Below are positions 61,763 through 64,000 of a stretch of DNA of 64,000 nucleotides, piece after piece. Within the stretch, counting starts at the first letter, position 1. Every line of letters starts with the position of its first letter. The position numbers and the translations under genes are program-made. The notes under the pieces are model-generated. The model was not told the origin of the DNA and made no database searches. It was given only the letters and a program-made list of their open reading frames with translations. This DNA is from Pseudoalteromonas rubra (GTDB taxonomy: Bacteria > Pseudomonadota > Gammaproteobacteria > Enterobacterales > Alteromonadaceae): positions 62,001 through 126,000 of the forward strand of contig NZ_PNCJ01000005.1 of NCBI RefSeq assembly GCF_005887115.1, read 5' to 3'.

Positions 61763-64000
61763 TTATCGTTCGCTGATGGTGACTGACGAATAACCGCCGG
61801 CCTGTTTTTGTACTTTGATCTGCGTCGCAACGCGTTCGGTCATTTCGGCCACATGGGAGATCACACCCACTTTACGTCCCTGCGACTGCAAAGCATCAAG
61901 CGCATCCAGCGCCACACTGAGGGTGTGTGGATCCAAAGTGCCAAACCCTTCATCGATAAACAATGAATTAATCTGAACCTGATTTGATGACAGGGAAGCC
62001 AGGCCCAGCGCCAGTGCCAGTGACACTAAAAACGACTCCCCACCGGAGAGCGTGTTTACGCTGCGCTGTTCATCAGCCATATCCCGGTCAATAATGGCAA
62101 TCTCCAGAGACTGACCTATCACCGTCAGACGGTAGCGATTACTCAGGCTGCAAAGATGGTGGTTTGCATACTGCAATAAGATCCGCAGCGTCTGCGCCTG
62201 AGCCAGATTACGCATGGTTTTACCCGTGGCATCACCGAGCAAGCGATTTAGCAAATGCCAGTGTTCATACTCAGCTTGCTGAGCCTGAAGTTGCTCATAC
62301 TGTTCGGCCAGATACGTTTTATTGTCTTCGTGCTGTTTTAGCACAGCATTGATGCTGACCAACTTTGCCTGGCTTTCGTCTCGTTCCTGCTGCAACTGTG
62401 CCAGCCTTGCATTAAGCTGCTCCAGACTTTGCTCAGTTGCGGGGTGAGCGCGCAGTAGCAGAAGCTCTTCACTCAGGTGCGCATGCTTGCTTTGAGCACT
62501 CTGAAAGGCCTTATGCAGCTCTTCATACGTGTGCAACTGAGTTTGCCACTGCGTTTTATCCCATTGCAGCAGTGCCTCGACTTCGTCCTCAGTCAGTGTC
62601 TCAAATTGCGCTTTTACCTCAGTAAACCAAGTTTGATAACGTGCCTGGATTTTTTCGAGCGCTTCGTGCTGCTGTTGTTGCGACTGTTGTTTGTGTGCCA
62701 GTGTCAGTGCCTGAGACTCCTGTGCCTGACGCAACTCGGCTGCATGTTGTGTAGCCTGAGTGAGCGCCGCTTCAGCGCTTTGCTGCGCGTCCAGCAATGA
62801 CTGGTGCCAGTTGTCTGCACTGATTTCAAGAGGTTGTATCGCAGTACGCTCCCGCGTCAGAGCATCACCTTGCTCAGCCAGTTGCTGACCTGAGCGCACC
62901 GCTTTTTCGAGTTGCACCTGTTTATCATCACGCTGTTGATCCAGGAGCTTCGCTTGTTGTTCATCGTTACTGACTTTTTGTTGTAGCTCTGCCAGTAATG
63001 CTTGCTGGCGCAGCCTCTGTTGCACCTGCTCAGCCAGCGTTGCTATAGCATCATCAGGTGCTTGTTCAAACTGCTGCCACCATAGCGACACTGGATATAA
63101 CTGTTTTACCTCTGCTAAGGCATCGTGCTGTTCAGTTTGAATGTCTGTCAGCCTGCTCTGCGCATAAGCCAGCGACTGCTCGGCGCGTTCGATCTGGTTT
63201 TGCAACAATCGCAGCTGTTCTTCCTGTTGCTGTAATTCTCGCTGGCATATCTGTTGTTGTTGCCACAGCTGTTGCTGTTTCTTGCTCAGCTGACTGTAGG
63301 TGTGTAACTTTTGGTCCAGCCGGGCCAGATATGTCTGAGGGTCGTCTGTATCACGCAACTCTGCTGGCAGTTGCGCTAAAATATCTGCAACCTGAGCGAG
63401 CTTTCTGCTGAGTTGCGCTTCATGCTGAAGCGCGGCCTGTAGCTGACCATTACACTTTTCAGCCTGGCCTACCAAATCATGATACCGCTGCTGTGTCTGC
63501 TCACGGGCCTTTTCTGCGGCCTGATATTGCGATTCAAAATCGGCTATCAGCGTCTGCCAGTGACTGTCGATATGATCCACACCATAGGGATGCTCTGTAG
63601 AGCCACACACCATACATTCCTGACCAGCAACCAGCTGAGCTCTTAAGCTGCTGACACTGTCACTGGCCCGAAAGCGCACCTGCTGGAGATTCTCCTGAGT
63701 CAGTAACACGCGTTGTCTGGTCAGTTCGTCCTGCTGCTCTGTATCTTTGAGCTGCTGCTGCAGACTATGATGCTGGTGCCTCAGGCGGTCAATATGAACA
63801 CGGTGTTCCCCCTGCTCCTGCTCCAGCTCTTTGCGCTGTTGCTGACTTTGTTGCGCCTGTAATAATTGAGTCCGCTGAAATTGCAACGTCTCATAATCGA
63901 GTCCGCTTAGCTCAGATTGAGTGGCACTCAAGCTAGCCTGAACATCTGTCAGCTGTTGCTTTAACTCAGCCAGTTTGGGTGTTAGCCCTTGCTGTGCCGC
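61763..64000 (-). CDS. sbcC: SbcC exonuclease subunit (partial, N-terminus outside window)
   Basis: The C-terminal 745 residues of a large SMC-like ATPase; the N-terminal Walker A half lies beyond the right edge. Long coiled coils rich in Gln/Glu/Leu flank the zinc-hook (CMVCGSTEHPYG, a CxxC). The C-terminal ATPase lobe carries the signature LSGGESFLVSLALALGLA and the Walker B LFIDEGFGTLD. With SbcD it cuts DNA hairpins and double-strand ends. It is followed directly by the methyltransferase gene. Confidence 0.95.
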   Translation of the reverse strand, partial: AAQQGLTPKLAELKQQLTDVQASLSATQSELSGLDYETLQFQRTQLLQAQQSQQQRKELEQEQGEHRVHIDRLRHQHHSLQQQLKDTEQQDELTRQRVLLTQENLQQVRFRASDSVSSLRAQLVAGQECMVCGSTEHPYGVDHIDSHWQTLIADFESQYQAAEKAREQTQQRYHDLVGQAEKCNGQLQAALQHEAQLSRKLAQVADILAQLPAELRDTDDPQTYLARLDQKLHTYSQLSKKQQQLWQQQQICQRELQQQEEQLRLLQNQIERAEQSLAYAQSRLTDIQTEQHDALAEVKQLYPVSLWWQQFEQAPDDAIATLAEQVQQRLRQQALLAELQQKVSNDEQQAKLLDQQRDDKQVQLEKAVRSGQQLAEQGDALTRERTAIQPLEISADNWHQSLLDAQQSAEAALTQATQHAAELRQAQESQALTLAHKQQSQQQQHEALEKIQARYQTWFTEVKAQFETLTEDEVEALLQWDKTQWQTQLHTYEELHKAFQSAQSKHAHLSEELLLLRAHPATEQSLEQLNARLAQLQQERDESQAKLVSINAVLKQHEDNKTYLAEQYEQLQAQQAEYEHWHLLNRLLGDATGKTMRNLAQAQTLRILLQYANHHLCSLSNRYRLTVIGQSLEIAIIDRDMADEQRSVNTLSGGESFLVSLALALGLASLSSNQVQINSLFIDEGFGTLDPHTLSVALDALDALQSQGRKVGVISHVAEMTERVATQIKVQKQAGGYSSVTISER

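Overview
The window looks like chromosomal DNA from a marine gammaproteobacterium of the Pseudoalteromonas type. The signs are moderate G+C (judged by eye), many LysR regulators, a TonB-dependent receptor, the DUF3649/PepSY/DUF3325 iron module, a hybrid peroxiredoxin-glutaredoxin, a PhoX phosphatase and an SbcC nuclease. No rRNA, tRNA, CRISPR array, insertion sequence or prophage was seen. The genus is an inference from gene content, not from a marker gene.

Layout. 1-5.8 kb: end of a metallo-beta-lactamase-fold enzyme, a repeat-rich DUF4097-like lipoprotein, an SDR/AraC pair and a TPR sensor kinase. 6-9.5 kb: peroxide defence (Prx-Grx fusion plus a disulfide reductase), a RidA protein and a small secreted protein. 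9.5-15.8 kb: a bicupin protein and a giant alpha-2-macroglobulin. 15.9-18.7 kb: an ArsR repressor facing an ArsP-like permease and a flavoprotein, with matching operators on both sides. 18.8-24.5 kb: two LysR regulators, a PEP-mutase-like enzyme and an MFS/AhpD-like/membrane/SCO operon. 24.5-30.5 kb: two tiny basic proteins, an isochorismatase-type hydrolase with a GlxA-like regulator, peptide deformylase, an azoreductase with a divergent LysR, another LysR and an acetyltransferase. 30.5-37.2 kb: a membrane-bound CadC-type regulator divergent from an esterase, plus assorted small genes and a uracil-DNA-glycosylase-like protein. 37.3-39.6 kb: an iron operon behind a Fur box. 39.6-40.3 kb: a gene-free stretch holding an iteron-like array. 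40.3-45.6 kb: an SDR and an RND efflux pair. 45.7-55.8 kb: accessory genes, including an acetyltransferase/VOC pair behind a LexA-type box, an amidohydrolase, a TonB receptor and a truncated MreB-like membrane protein. 55.8-56.6 kb: a structured tandem repeat array running into a cytochrome-like gene. 56.6-64 kb: that cytochrome-like lipoprotein, a collagen-like PhoX, an unrecognised protein, a methyltransferase and the C-terminal part of SbcC.

The strongest unexplained signals are these. (1) A 20-bp bipartite motif, AGTTRGTAAANNNNNGATCY, is repeated nine times in one orientation in 39.79-40.20 kb at roughly 31-bp multiples. It also occurs as single copies elsewhere, often inside genes in a fixed reading frame. 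(2) A tandem array of hairpin-bearing 85-112-bp units at 56.04-56.62 kb has compensatory changes in its stems. (3) A cysteine motif is shared by the ArsR repressor tail and the cytoplasmic loop of the permease it probably controls.
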